A stretch of 64,000 nt of DNA, from assembly GCA_902802045.1 (NCBI GenBank), contig CADCKQ010000009.1, positions 1 to 64,000 on the forward strand. Reading direction: 5' to 3'. Below, piece after piece: positions 33,517-43,800 of this stretch. The DNA is from Oscillospiraceae bacterium. GTDB taxonomy: Bacteria; Bacillota; Clostridia; Oscillospirales; Oscillospiraceae. Position 1 is the stretch's first letter. The number at the start of each line of letters is the position of its first letter. The notes beneath the pieces were generated by a model. That model saw nothing but the letters and a program-made list of their open reading frames with translations, ran no database searches and was not told the DNA's origin. A program made the translations under genes and the position numbers.

Positions 33517-34532
33517 AGATAATAGTTGACGCAATGGGAGGGGACAATGCCCCTCAGGCAGTTGTTGAAGGAGCAGTAAGAGCGAGAAAAGAGCTCGGAT
33601 GCGATATACTTTTTGTCGGCAGAGAGGAAGAGATCCGTTCCTGTCTTAAGGACGAAGATCCGTCTCTGTACGGAATCGTCGACGCCAGGGAGATCATCAC
33701 TATGGAAGACGATCCTACCACCGCTACGCGAAGGAAAAAGGACAGTTCCATGGCTGTTGCTCTGAAGCTTCTGAGCGAAGGGAAAGGTGATGCAGCGGTC
33801 TCTGCGGGCAGTACGGGAGCGCTTCTGACCGGTGCCACTTTAACTGTAAAGCGCATAAGAGGCATCAGAAGAGCAGCTATGGCGCCTGTGCTTCCGGGCG
33901 GCGAGCACGGAGTCATGTTAATAGATTGCGGGGCAAATGTGGAGTGCACTGCCGAATACCTGCTTCAGTTTGCTTATATGGGCTCTTACTATGCAAAGAA
34001 GATAATGGGAATAGAATCTCCGAGAGTCGGACTTCTGAATGTGGGAACAGAGGATACCAAGGGTGGAGAACTGCAGAAACAGACATTCGCGCTTTTGAAA
34101 AAAGCGGGTGACGCCGGCCGTATAAACTTTGCAGGAAATGTTGAGGGAACCGGTGTTTTTGACGGCTCATGCGATGTCGTCGTTACAGACGGTTTCACCG
34201 GGAATGTACTGCTGAAATCGGCAGAAGGTGTCATCAAATACATGATGAAGGCGCTGAAGGGCGTTTTCTATAAGAGCACTAAAAACAAGCTTGCTGCAGC
34301 AGTTTTGAAGAACGATCTCGGAGCTATGAAAAAATCTCTCGATGTTAATGAGATAGGCGGAACAGCGATGATCGGAATCTCAAAGCCTGTGATCAAGGCT
34401 CACGGATCCTCAAATGCCTCCAGTATTTTTGCTGCCATCAGACAGGCGATAGCGTTTGCGGAGTCAGGCATTATAGATGATATCAAGGCGGATATAGACA
34501 ATATGAAGATAAGCGCAAATGAAGAGCTTTGA
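33513..34532 (+). CDS. plsX: Phosphate acyltransferase PlsX
   Basis: PlsX converts acyl-ACP to acyl-phosphate, the first step of phospholipid synthesis in most Gram-positive bacteria. The 339 residues begin MKIIVDAMGGDNAP. They include SAGSTGALLTGATL, LIDCGANVECTAEYLLQFA, GLLNVGTEDTKG, GNVEGTGVFDGSCDVVVTDGFTGN and a late AHGSSNA, all family landmarks. The common neighbour acpP is missing between plsX and rnc here. The gene overlaps trmFO by 4 and rnc by 14 bases. Confidence 0.96.
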   Translation: MKIIVDAMGGDNAPQAVVEGAVRARKELGCDILFVGREEEIRSCLKDEDPSLYGIVDAREIITMEDDPTTATRRKKDSSMAVALKLLSEGKGDAAVSAGSTGALLTGATLTVKRIRGIRRAAMAPVLPGGEHGVMLIDCGANVECTAEYLLQFAYMGSYYAKKIMGIESPRVGLLNVGTEDTKGGELQKQTFALLKKAGDAGRINFAGNVEGTGVFDGSCDVVVTDGFTGNVLLKSAEGVIKYMMKALKGVFYKSTKNKLAAAVLKNDLGAMKKSLDVNEIGGTAMIGISKPVIKAHGSSNASSIFAAIRQAIAFAESGIIDDIKADIDNMKISANEEL

Positions 34533-35202
34533 AGATGTAATCTCATATAAATTTAATAATAAAAGTCTTCTCGAAACAGCGCTTACCCACAGCTCATTTG
34601 TAAACGAGAACAGAAAATATGCCTCTGAGGATTATCAGAGGCTGGAATTTCTCGGAGACTCCGTATTGGGCTTTCTGACTGCCGAATATCTGTTTTCAAA
34701 AGAAAACATAACCGAAGGCATCATGACGCGCATGAGATCGGAACTGGTCTCGGAAAAAGCTCTGTATGAAGTTGCAAAGGCAATAGATCTCGGGAAATAT
34801 ATCCGAATCGGAAAAGGCGAGGAGCATATGGGCGGACGGGAAAGGCCGTCTGTACTTTCGGACATAGTTGAGTCGGTAACTGCAGCAATATATCTCGATT
34901 CCGGTATGGATGCAGCGAAGGACTTTGTAATGAGATTTGTCCTGAACGATGTCCACATGGCCTCGGCAGAAGTGTCGGATGATTACAAATCCGCCCTTCA
35001 GGAACTGATCCAGCACGATCCTTCGAATATCCTCAGTTACGAGCTGATTGAAGAAAAGGGTCCGGATCACAGCAAGACATTCACGTTTGCAGCTCTCTTA
35101 AACGGGGAAGTTGTCGGGACCGGCAGCGGAAGTACCAAAAAGAGCGCCGAGCAGGCTGCAGCCCGTAACGCGTTGGAGAAACTGAACGATGAGCGCCCGT
35201 GA
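34519..35202 (+). CDS. rnc: Ribonuclease III
   Basis: Cleaves double-stranded RNA in rRNA and mRNA processing. The 227-residue protein has the RNase III signature YQRLEFLGDSVLGF (~38-51) with its catalytic acids, a second acidic site in SDIVESVTAAIYLDSG, and a C-terminal double-stranded RNA-binding domain (~155-224; YKSALQELIQ, KTFTFAALLNGEVVGTG, KKSAEQAAARNALEKL). It overlaps plsX and the following radical SAM gene by 14 bases each. That is an unusually tight three-gene coupling. Confidence 0.96.
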   Translation: MKSFEDVISYKFNNKSLLETALTHSSFVNENRKYASEDYQRLEFLGDSVLGFLTAEYLFSKENITEGIMTRMRSELVSEKALYEVAKAIDLGKYIRIGKGEEHMGGRERPSVLSDIVESVTAAIYLDSGMDAAKDFVMRFVLNDVHMASAEVSDDYKSALQELIQHDPSNILSYELIEEKGPDHSKTFTFAALLNGEVVGTGSGSTKKSAEQAAARNALEKLNDERP

Positions 35203-36193
35203 GAGCATAATTCCGGTCTTTGTGCCGCACCTCGGCTGCCCCAGGAAATGTGTTTTCTGCAACCAGAACCGCATTTCGGGAGCTTTGAAGCCGGCTGATG
35301 CCGGTACGGTCAGAGAGGCTGTGGAAAAAGCAGAAGCTGCTTCTCCGAAAAACGGCAGAAGGCAGCTTGCTTTTTACGGGGGCAGCTTTACGGCGATTCC
35401 CGGAGCCTCTCAGGAAGAGCTTTTATCGGCGGCTTCTGACTATCTCCAAAAAGGGTATATCGATGAGATACGCCTTTCCACCAGACCTGATGCCATTAAC
35501 CCCGAGGTCCTGGAAAGACTGAAAAGATACAGTGTCAGAACAGTCGAGCTCGGAGCCCAGTCAATGGATGATGAGGTACTGGCTCTGGCTGAAAGAGGCC
35601 ACACGGCTGCAGATGTAGAGAATGCATCCTCAATGTTGAAAGAGAGCGGTTTTAAGCTCATTCTTCAGATGATGACCGGCCTTCCGGGAGATACGCTTGA
35701 GAAGACAGTATACACTGCGAAGAAGATAGCATCGCTTGATCCCGACGGAGTCCGTATCTATCCCACAGTCATAGTAAAAGACACTCCCCTTTACGACATG
35801 TGGAAAAGGGGAGAATACAAAGAGCACAGCATAGAGGAAGCCGTAGAATACTGTGCCGCCATATTGCCTGTTTTTGAAAAAGCGGGCATTCCGGTCATAA
35901 GACTCGGGCTCAATCCCACGGATGACCTCAGCGGAGGAGATGCAGTCGGAGGAGCCTACCACCCGGCTCTCGGCGAGATGGTGAGGTCCCGGCTGATCTA
36001 TGAAAAGATATCGAAACTGATCAATGAGAGCATTGATGCCGAAAGCCTGACAGTCGGAGTAAACCCCAGGAGCATTTCACAGGCCGTTGGCCAGAAAAGA
36101 TGCAATATTGAAAAGGCAAAGCAAGACTTCGGAGTGGAACTTAAGGTAGTACCTGACGAAAATATCCCTGTCGGCGAAGTCGGATTTGAATAA
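35189..36193 (+). CDS. Radical SAM protein of the Elp3-like group
   Basis: A 334-residue radical SAM enzyme with the cluster motif HLGCPRKCVFCNQNRISG (CxxxCxxC at ~17-24). Downstream it has YGGSFTAIP, IRLSTRPDAI, VELGAQSMDDEVL, GHTAADVENASSMLK, QMMTGLPGDTLEKT and RIYPTVIVKDTPLY, all features of the Elp3 radical SAM domain. The acetyltransferase half of true Elp3 is missing. Members often lie between rnc and smc in Clostridia; their substrate is not established, and tRNA modification is one guess. A bidirectional terminator follows. Confidence 0.85.
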   Translation: MSARESIIPVFVPHLGCPRKCVFCNQNRISGALKPADAGTVREAVEKAEAASPKNGRRQLAFYGGSFTAIPGASQEELLSAASDYLQKGYIDEIRLSTRPDAINPEVLERLKRYSVRTVELGAQSMDDEVLALAERGHTAADVENASSMLKESGFKLILQMMTGLPGDTLEKTVYTAKKIASLDPDGVRIYPTVIVKDTPLYDMWKRGEYKEHSIEEAVEYCAAILPVFEKAGIPVIRLGLNPTDDLSGGDAVGGAYHPALGEMVRSRLIYEKISKLINESIDAESLTVGVNPRSISQAVGQKRCNIEKAKQDFGVELKVVPDENIPVGEVGFE

Positions 36194-36218
36194 CAAAATC
36201 TATATCTGAAGATCAAAG

Positions 36219-36255
36219 AAACCGGATACCGGCAATTAAGGCCGATGTCCGGTTT
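36219..36255. terminator. Bidirectional terminator between convergent genes
   Basis: aaaccgga (36219-36226) pairs with tccggttt (36248-36255), with inner ccggc/ggccg-type pairing. It separates the plus-strand core operon from the minus-strand SLOG-SLATT gene. Confidence 0.7.
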
Positions 36256-36335
36256 GCTGTTTCACTAATGCCTGAGAGCTCACGCAGAATAAAATAGTCT
36301 CTCTTCTCTGCCCGTATGTTCCGTTGACGAACCGT

Positions 36336-37937
36336 TCATATACCAATGTCAGGCTTGTTGTCCCTCTCATATGAGCACCAGTTTCCGTTTTCGGTGAGCT
36401 CTTCTCTGGCGAGCATTCTCAGCAGCTCGTCGCTCTGTCCTCTCAGAAGAAGCTGGGAAGAGACCTTCGCGAAGAAGCGCTCCATTTTTATATGGTCGGA
36501 ATATATCCGGGGCAGCGAAAGCTTGCCGAAATAATTGGCTATAAAGAGAGTAATGGCAGAAATGCTTCCAAGGACGATCTTCAATACAGTTCTTACGGAC
36601 TCTGCATTAACGGTCAGCACAGCGGATCTGCCGAGCATTCCGCCAAAGAAAAACTCGAAAACAAGAGCGGAAATATAGAGAACGATACTCAGAATAAGAG
36701 CAGTCCCAACGGTCTTGCCGCTGATATCAAGGTCTGTCTTTGCTTTCCCGGCTGCATCTCTGTGGTATTCCCTCTGCCCTTCGACCCACGGGATACGGAT
36801 ATCGTTTTTATATCCGGGAGGCGAACTTGCGGCCATTGTGCACAGCGCGACCATTATCCACGCTGTTTCCTCCTGTTCGGTCCATGAGAGGAGATCAGCG
36901 CATTCGAGGCTGCTTCCCGAATATCTCAGGTAGGCCTGTACTCTGAACGCTTCAGCCAATACTCTGTATTCAATATATTTCCTGTGGCAGCCGGTATTCG
37001 ACGCATGCCTGAGGACGGCAAAGGCAGCGAGAAGCATAAAACCGCAAAATATTATCATCCAATGCGCCTCGGCCTCGTCATACAGCAGAAATGAAAGAGT
37101 CAGAACGCTGCAAAAAACTGCAATAAGAGCGAGGATCCTTCGGTATTGACGGGAATATCTGGTACTCAGTCTGCTTGCGGCGGAATAGATCTTTTCGTGT
37201 TTTGAGAGGTTTATGTCTTCATGCATGTCCTCTGGTAGAAGGTTTTCTCCAGAATCTGATAAAGAAGAGGCGAGAGAATTAAACTCGTCAGTCTTTTTCA
37301 AGATATCTGTGACTGCCTCGACGTTCCCGAGTATCCGCGCGGTGCCGGCAACTTCTTCCGTATGCTCTCCCCTCGGAGTAAAAATGCTGATAACTGCTTC
37401 GTTGTTGTCAGATCTCAGAGGCATGCCCCGCTCGGGGAAATAGTTGCCGTTGAGCGAAAAAGATACCGCTTCGGCAGTTCCGCAGCCTGAAGTGCCGGGA
37501 GCTCCGTCCCAGAGCGCCAGCAGAATGTGGCAATGTGCAGAGATGTATATCCCCGCCTGCCGGAAAAGGAAATCCTTCGTTATCTCGGGAGGCACCTTCT
37601 CTGTCGGGGGAACTGTGAAGATATCCTCTGCAGAATCGCAACGGAGATCAAACTGCTCTTTTCCTTCGGGAGACAGATCCTTTACAAATTCATTTCTCTC
37701 CATAGGCAGAGCAACTCTGATAGGAATTCCAAGCGATGCCGCCGCATCTGCGCACAGGAGATCCGCGCCCTCAGCGAGACTGGATAACAGAATGAAAGGG
37801 GAATTCGGGCAAAGTGCCATAAGCTTTTTAAGCTCAGTTACGACAGATTCATAGAGGAGTACTCTGTCCTCATCTCTTATCGCCCTGTGCCCTGTTACTC
37901 CTATTACTATTGGAATTTTGTTATCAGGTAAGGTCAT
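36336..37937 (-). CDS. SLOG-SLATT membrane protein, candidate anti-phage effector
   Basis: A 533-residue two-part protein. Residues ~8-210 form a Rossmann-like SLOG/LOG-type domain: IGVTGHRAI (12-20), a SSLAEGADLLCADAA helix (52-66) and later LLALWDG (139-145). Such domains bind nucleotide-derived ligands. The C-terminal half holds two pairs of membrane helices (~268-286, 292-310; 410-431, 449-469). The signature YRVLAEAFRVQAYLR (324-338) is that of SLATT domains, proposed pore-forming effectors in nucleotide-signalling defence systems. No nucleotide cyclase is encoded nearby, so it may act alone or with a distant partner. The gene stands alone, convergent with a core operon. Defence function is inferred from domains, not shown. 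Confidence 0.72.
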   Translation of the reverse strand: MTLPDNKIPIVIGVTGHRAIRDEDRVLLYESVVTELKKLMALCPNSPFILLSSLAEGADLLCADAAASLGIPIRVALPMERNEFVKDLSPEGKEQFDLRCDSAEDIFTVPPTEKVPPEITKDFLFRQAGIYISAHCHILLALWDGAPGTSGCGTAEAVSFSLNGNYFPERGMPLRSDNNEAVISIFTPRGEHTEEVAGTARILGNVEAVTDILKKTDEFNSLASSLSDSGENLLPEDMHEDINLSKHEKIYSAASRLSTRYSRQYRRILALIAVFCSVLTLSFLLYDEAEAHWMIIFCGFMLLAAFAVLRHASNTGCHRKYIEYRVLAEAFRVQAYLRYSGSSLECADLLSWTEQEETAWIMVALCTMAASSPPGYKNDIRIPWVEGQREYHRDAAGKAKTDLDISGKTVGTALILSIVLYISALVFEFFFGGMLGRSAVLTVNAESVRTVLKIVLGSISAITLFIANYFGKLSLPRIYSDHIKMERFFAKVSSQLLLRGQSDELLRMLAREELTENGNWCSYERDNKPDIGI

Positions 37938-38117
37938 CCGATATTATTGTCCTTCAATAAAGATCTCATAAACGCTTTAATTCTATCATATCGGGAAATG
38001 GTATACAATATGAAAGGCGGGCTTCTGCCGGAGTTGCGGTGAAAGCAGGATAATCTGTGACAAAACATGAAGCCTGTGATATAGTATAAAAAACTAAACA
38101 ATAGGGAGGGACCAGAA

Positions 38118-39662
38118 ATGAAAAAGACAGTGACAGCGATATGTCTTCTCATTATTATCGCAATGATGTTTCCGGGATCGGGTTTCGGAGCTTCGGACAA
38201 TTACGATACCCTTTCGGACTGGGATATCCGTGTAAAAGTACCCGAAAACACCACGGCAGTATTAAACGGAGGAAACTATTATATCTATGCCGGAAGATCC
38301 GGTTCGATACCTTACGTGATGCTCAGAGCATATAGCGGATATGCCTCGGAGAAGGAGTTTATCACAGCCTTTACGGAGTATATGGCAGGGCAGTATTCCG
38401 ATCTTGAAGTATTGGAAGATGCCAGGGAAATAATGATAGGCGAAAGGACCTGTTACGAGATCGACTATGGCTATAAGATAAGCAATTATGACGCTCTCGA
38501 CAGGCGTATCGTCATCAATGAAAACGGGCTTACATATATGTTTGCTTCCAAGGAAGTGAAAGCCCTCGGCCTTACAGTCGGGACCCTGCTTGAAGAGGTC
38601 GTGGAGAATTGCGAATTCATCAAAAGCTCTTCAGCTTCAGATGAGCCGCCGGAACCCTCTGCTCTTCCCGAACCAGAAGATGAGAGCAGGCTTGCTCCCG
38701 CTTATCTGTATTGCAGCAAAAACGGCATGCCGAAGTACTGGCTGGATCTCACCGGGCTTCTCTCGGACGGGATCGTGCTCCACTGCTACTTCAGATCCGG
38801 AGATCCCGAGTATTATGAGCAGCTGTACTATCTTGATACGAATACTGCGGTAATAAAGGAGAACTCGCTCACCTTCAAAAACATATACGACTGGAAAGGC
38901 AGAGGCTGCTCGAACCTGTTCAAGACTTTAAAAGTCAGTTTCTACGGCGACAGAGCGCTTCTGTACGTGAGCCGTAACAGCAGCACTCTTGCCGGAGGCG
39001 CGGATGACAATCTTCTCAGCGGATCATATATGATGGAGGCTTTGAGGGCGAGATATGTTTCCGAATATCATAAGGAGAACGGAGATCTCAAGTACTGGCT
39101 CGATTCGGACGGGGAAGACATGATCCTTCACGCAATGTTCCAATCGGGGGACCCTGAGTACTATGAAGAGACATTCGTGCTTGATACGGATACAGCGGAA
39201 GCAGACGGGGATTACACGATCAATATTAACAGGGTCTATGACAGCGGAGGCAGAGATGTTTCCGGATGGTTCGAATCGCTCAGTCTCACTTATGCCCAGG
39301 GTGCGATCAACATGGTTGTAAAGCGTGACGAGAGCACTCTGGCGGGAGGCGCAGAGGACAACATACTCTCAGGTGTTTATACCTTCGAGCCGCACACCTA
39401 TCTGATGCCTGCAGAGGACGGACCATACACCGCAGAGGAACTGGGAAGATGGGCACAGATCTGTTACTTCGTGCATAACGGGTTCTTCCCGCCGAAGGCT
39501 GACATCGAGAGAAATGCGGACGGCTCTTATACGGTACATCTCTACGAAGTGGTCGATACTGACGGGGCAAGCCATACTGCGACTTCTGCCTGGTACACCG
39601 TGGACGAATACGGATACGGAACAGATGATATAACAGGTAAGACAATATATCTGTTCAGCTGA
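38118..39662 (+). CDS. Secreted protein with two long internal repeats
   Basis: A 514-residue exported protein with a signal peptide (~1-24, cleavage likely after GFGA). An N-terminal globular domain (~25-175) precedes an acidic, proline-containing linker (~178-195). Two copies of a ~110-residue repeat follow (~195-310 and ~312-421). The repeats share KYWLD, a SGDPEYYE turn, LDT-TA, VYD--GR and STLAGGA-DN-LSG. A third, shorter C-terminal segment (~430-514) is related in style but diverged. No known domain is recognised. Extracellular binding or adhesion is a guess. The gene is monocistronic and followed by a terminator. Confidence 0.75.
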   Translation: MKKTVTAICLLIIIAMMFPGSGFGASDNYDTLSDWDIRVKVPENTTAVLNGGNYYIYAGRSGSIPYVMLRAYSGYASEKEFITAFTEYMAGQYSDLEVLEDAREIMIGERTCYEIDYGYKISNYDALDRRIVINENGLTYMFASKEVKALGLTVGTLLEEVVENCEFIKSSSASDEPPEPSALPEPEDESRLAPAYLYCSKNGMPKYWLDLTGLLSDGIVLHCYFRSGDPEYYEQLYYLDTNTAVIKENSLTFKNIYDWKGRGCSNLFKTLKVSFYGDRALLYVSRNSSTLAGGADDNLLSGSYMMEALRARYVSEYHKENGDLKYWLDSDGEDMILHAMFQSGDPEYYEETFVLDTDTAEADGDYTININRVYDSGGRDVSGWFESLSLTYAQGAINMVVKRDESTLAGGAEDNILSGVYTFEPHTYLMPAEDGPYTAEELGRWAQICYFVHNGFFPPKADIERNADGSYTVHLYEVVDTDGASHTATSAWYTVDEYGYGTDDITGKTIYLFS

Positions 39663-39695
39663 GAGCTGAGGGTTTTTCGGAAAAAGCATATTAAT

Positions 39696-39734
39696 AAGGC
39701 GTAAATCCCAGTCTTCTGACCGGCTTTACGCCTT
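39696..39734 (+). terminator. Intrinsic terminator after the secreted repeat protein
   Basis: aaggcgtaaa (39696-39705) pairs with tttacgcctt (39725-39734) across a 19-base loop. Confidence 0.7.
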
Positions 39735-39767
39735 TCATACATTATGTATTCTGCTGATCGGAAATGA

Positions 39768-39796
39768 ATGACAGCACTGTTTCCGTATGATATAAT
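39768..39796 (+). promoter_or_regulatory. Promoter of the ElaA-like gene
   Basis: ATGACA (39768-39773) and a perfect TATAAT (39791-39796) with 17 bases between, 25 bases before the ATG. Confidence 0.65.
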
Positions 39797-39821
39797 GCCC
39801 GCAAAAAGGGGATAAAGAGTT

Positions 39822-40274
39822 ATGGAACTGCAGGTAAAAAGATTTTCGGAACTGAGTACCGAAGAACTGTATGAGATACTCAGACTGCGCGTTTCAGTTT
39901 TTGTTGTGGAACAGAAGTGCCCGTACATGGAGACTGATGACCTCGATCAGAACGCGCTGCATGTGTATTTCAGGGATGCAGAAGGCATACAGGCTTACTT
40001 GCGCATTATCGACAAAAGCGATACAAGGGAATATGTCACAATAGGCAGAGTCATTTCAGTTAAGCGGCGCAGCGGGATCGGAACTGAGCTGGTTCGTGAA
40101 GGAATACGCCTGGCGATGGAGATATTCGGCGCAGATACGGTATACATTGAGGCGCAGGTCTATGCTCAGCCGTTTTATGAGAATCTGGGTTTTGTCAGGA
40201 TATCCGGTGAATTCCTTGAGGACGGAATACCGCATGTAAAGATGCTTTGGAAGCGCGTTGAATCAGGTGAATGA
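39822..40274 (+). CDS. ElaA-like GNAT acetyltransferase
   Basis: A 150-residue GNAT protein of the ElaA family. LYEILRLRVSVFVVEQKCPYMETDDLDQ (here split as LYEILRLRVSVFVVEQ and CPYMETDDLDQ) is the hallmark. The acetyl-CoA-binding loop is GRVISVKRRSGIGTELV, and the final YAQPFYENLGFVRISGEFLEDG follows the family pattern. Function of ElaA-type enzymes is not well defined. It overlaps the convergent Nudix gene by 12 bases at the 3' ends. Confidence 0.9.
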   Translation: MELQVKRFSELSTEELYEILRLRVSVFVVEQKCPYMETDDLDQNALHVYFRDAEGIQAYLRIIDKSDTREYVTIGRVISVKRRSGIGTELVREGIRLAMEIFGADTVYIEAQVYAQPFYENLGFVRISGEFLEDGIPHVKMLWKRVESGE

Positions 40275-40766
40275 ATACTCACCGTCAAAATAGCCGTTCA
40301 GAAAGCTCTGTGCGAGGCTTCCGGGGCGGATGCTGGCCCTTGCCTCAGGTATCGAAAAACATTTCCATGAGTCTATCTCCCAATTCGGAGAGGGCTCATG
40401 TTCTTTTACTGTCACGGTATAGTTCAGCATAAGCGTATTTGTCCTCGGATAGTAGCGGCTTCGGTTGAAATGAAGCGTGCTGACGGTAAGGCCCATCTCC
40501 TCCTTCACTTCCCGAACTGCGGCGTCTTCGGCGTCCTCCCCGAGATTTACATATCCTGCAACAAGGACATAGCTGTCCTTTCCGTACTGTTTTATCAGAT
40601 AGACTTTGTCTTTTTCCTCATTCATCACTATCATGCTGACAGCGCAGTTGAAAAAAGGATATCTGAACTCTCCGCAGTTTTCACACCAGGGGATATCCTT
40701 TCCCTCGTGCTCATGATATCTGAGCTTGAGCGGAGCTCCGCACTTTACGCAATAGTTCATCTCCAT
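40263..40766 (-). CDS. NudC-like Nudix hydrolase with zinc ribbon
   Basis: A 167-residue enzyme with an N-terminal zinc ribbon (CVKCGAPL and WCENCGEFRYP, four cysteines) followed by a Nudix domain. The Nudix box runs GEDAEDAAVREVKEEMGL (~78-95) and matches GX5EX7REUXEEXGU. The zinc-ribbon-plus-Nudix layout is that of NADH pyrophosphatase NudC, which also removes NAD caps from RNA. This protein is shorter than NudC (~260) because the N-terminal domain is missing. Substrate therefore uncertain. Confidence 0.85.
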   Translation of the reverse strand: MEMNYCVKCGAPLKLRYHEHEGKDIPWCENCGEFRYPFFNCAVSMIVMNEEKDKVYLIKQYGKDSYVLVAGYVNLGEDAEDAAVREVKEEMGLTVSTLHFNRSRYYPRTNTLMLNYTVTVKEHEPSPNWEIDSWKCFSIPEARASIRPGSLAQSFLNGYFDGEYSFT

Positions 40767-40825
40767 TCGTATTTCCTCCGTATCGTTTGTATGCGCGAAT
40801 TATAGCACAAAAATGTCCTTTTGCG

Positions 40826-40854
40826 TTGAAAATCAAATTCTTTTATAATATAAT
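40826..40854 (+). promoter_or_regulatory. Promoter of the smc operon
   Basis: TTGAAA (40826-40831) and a perfect TATAAT (40849-40854) with 17 bases between, 38 bases before the TTG start of smc. Confidence 0.8.
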
Positions 40855-40892
40855 TAATCGTTTTTAAGACTTGAGAAACAGAGGATATTTTT

Positions 40893-43800
40893 TTGTACCT
40901 GAAAGCACTGGAAATACAAGGCTTTAAGTCTTTTCCCGAAAAGACGGTCCTCAGCTTTGAAAAAGACATAACGGCTATCGTCGGGCCTAACGGCTCCGGC
41001 AAGTCCAACATCTCCGACGCGATTTTGTGGGTCATGGGAGAGCAGAGCACCAAATCCCTGCGCGGAAGCAAGATGGAGGATGTCATCTTCGGCGGAACGG
41101 AGTCGAGAAATCCCCTGGGATTTGCCCAGGTCTCGCTGGTATTCGACAATTCTGCCGGTATATTCGATTCGGAACTCGATGAAGTCACTCTTTCCCGGCG
41201 ATACTACAGAAGCGGAGAGAGCGAGTATTATATAAACAAAGAGAATGTCCGTCTGAAGGACATCAACAGCCTTCTCATGGATACCGGCCTCGGCAGGGAC
41301 GGGTACTCGATCATAGGCCAGGGCAGGATCGCCGAGATCGTCTCCTCCAAGAGCATCGACAGGAGAGACGTTTTCGATGAAGCAGCCGGCATTTCAAGAT
41401 ACAGATACAGGAAAGAAGAGGCGGAGAGAAAACTTGAAAGAACGCAGGAGAGCCTGCTCCGCATAAACGACAGAATAGAAGAGCTCGAGCTCCAGGTCGG
41501 CCCGCTCAAATCCCAGGCCGAGACCGCAAGGCGTTATCTGCTTTTAAGAGACGATCTGCGCATTAAGGAAGTCTCGCTGTGGATGGACTCGCTTGAGCGC
41601 ATAAGAGACAATGCCAAGAGCATCAACGATGAGTTTCAGTCCCTCTCCTCAGCGCTTGAAAAAGCCAGAGGAGAGCTGGAGATGATCTACAGGTCCTCCG
41701 ACAATCTTTCCGAGAGAATGCACGAGAGGGACATATATACCGAGAAACTCAGGGAGAAGCTCTCCGAAAAGGAGGCCGAAGTATCCGCACTCGAGGCTCA
41801 GAGAGCTGTGACTCAGGCAAATATCGAAAGTCTCCGGAAAAACAAAGAGCAGATGCTCAGGGATATCGAGGAAGGAATAAGCCGCACTGAAGAGATAAAA
41901 GCAGGCATCCTGTCAGGTCAGAGCCGTATAGACGAGATAAAGGAATCCATCTCCATATTGGAGGAGAAGATCGTTGAGAGCGGCAATATAGCAGACGGGC
42001 TTGTGATGAAGCTGGGAAGCAGAGAGGCTGATGTTCAGAGACTGTCTTCACAGCACACCGAGGCCGAGGTCGAGAGCAGGAGCATGGAAGCGCGTATCAA
42101 TATGCTCGCCTCAATGGAAAGAGACTACGAGGGCTACTCCAAGGCTGTAAAAGCAGTCATGAGAGAGGCCGGAAGAGGAAACCTGAAGGGCATATACGGG
42201 CCTTCCGCCAATCTCCTTAAAACAGACGCCGAATATGCCGTAGCAATAGAAACGGCTCTCGGCGGCGCAAGCCAGCATATAGTGACAGATACGCAGAAGA
42301 GCGGCGCTGCCTGTATAGAATATCTGAAAAGGACCGACAACGGCCGGGATACGTTTCTCCCTGCGGATACGCTCTCAGGAAGTCTGGCCGGGGATCTTCC
42401 CGATGATGATCCGGGATATGTGGGACTTGCATATGATCTGGTCTCATTCGATAAGAAATTCGACGGCATATTCAGGTATCTTCTTGGCAGAGTGCTGGTT
42501 GCAGAGACACTCAGCGACGCCATCCGTATCGCAAAAAAGACAGGCAATAAGCTGAGAACCGTTTCACTCGACGGTCAGCAGGTCAATGTAAGCGGATCGC
42601 TGACAGGCGGAAGCGTATCGAAAACCGGATTTTTATCCAGAGCAAGCGAGCTTGAAAAACTTAAAGCTGAAAGCCTCGAGTATAAGAGAAAAGAAGAACA
42701 GCTCAGAGCTTCTCTGAACAAAGCAATGTCCGAGCTAGAAAAGGCCAGGGCGGATATAGCCGGTGCCAGAGCTTCGCGCGCTTCCCTGGAGAGCAAGAAA
42801 GAGACATTAAACGCCGAAAAGAAAGCGACCGATCTCAGCAACAACCAGCTTAAAGCGCTTCTGTCCGCGCTCTCCGGCGACAGCGACAGCAGGAAAAACC
42901 TCGTCTCCGAAACGGAAGAGAGGATAACCGCCCTGAGATCCGAGCTTATAGAAAACGAAAATGAGAAGAAAAAGGCCGAAAAACAGGCTTCGGATATCCG
43001 TGACGAGATAAACAAAGCAGTCTCCGAGAGACTCGAGCTTGAGGGGAAGCAGAATAAAGCCGGGAAACTTGCTCAGGAAAAGAATGATGCCATAATCGAT
43101 CTTGAGCGGAAAAAGGCAAAAGCAGAGCAGAAGAAGGCAGCTTCCGAGAGCGAGGAAAAACAGATAATAGACAGACTGTGGGAAAACTACGAACTCAGCC
43201 ACAGCAAGGCGCTGGAGATAAGACAGCCGATCGGAAGCATCAGCTCCGCTACCAGAGAGGTCAATGCAATAAAAAGAGAGATGACGTCTCTCGGAACTCC
43301 GAACCTCGGGGCAATAGACGAGTACGCCAGAGTCAGTGAAAGATACGACTTTCTGACATCCCAGAGGGACGACATCGAAAAAGCCGAAAAGGAGCTGCGC
43401 GGAATAATCGGCGATATAACCTCCGAAATGAAAAAGGTCTTCCGGGAGCGTTTCAGAGAGATAGATGAGGCTTTCAGGAGCACTTTTACCGAGATGTTCG
43501 GGGGAGGAAAGGCGGAGCTTCTTCTCGAGGACGAAGAGGATGTGCTGAACTGCGGAATAGATATCAGGGCTCAGCCCCCCGGAAAGAAGCTTTCGACAAT
43601 AAGCCTGCTCTCGGGCGGAGAGATGGCCTTTGTCGCGATAGCGCTGTATTTTGCAATACTCAAAGTGAGGCCCACGCCGTTCTGCGTCATGGATGAGATA
43701 GAAGCTGCACTCGACGAAGCAAACGTTTCCAGATTCGCATCCTATCTGAGGAAGATGTCCGGAAAGACGCAGTTCCTCGTAATAACCCACAGAAGAGGGA

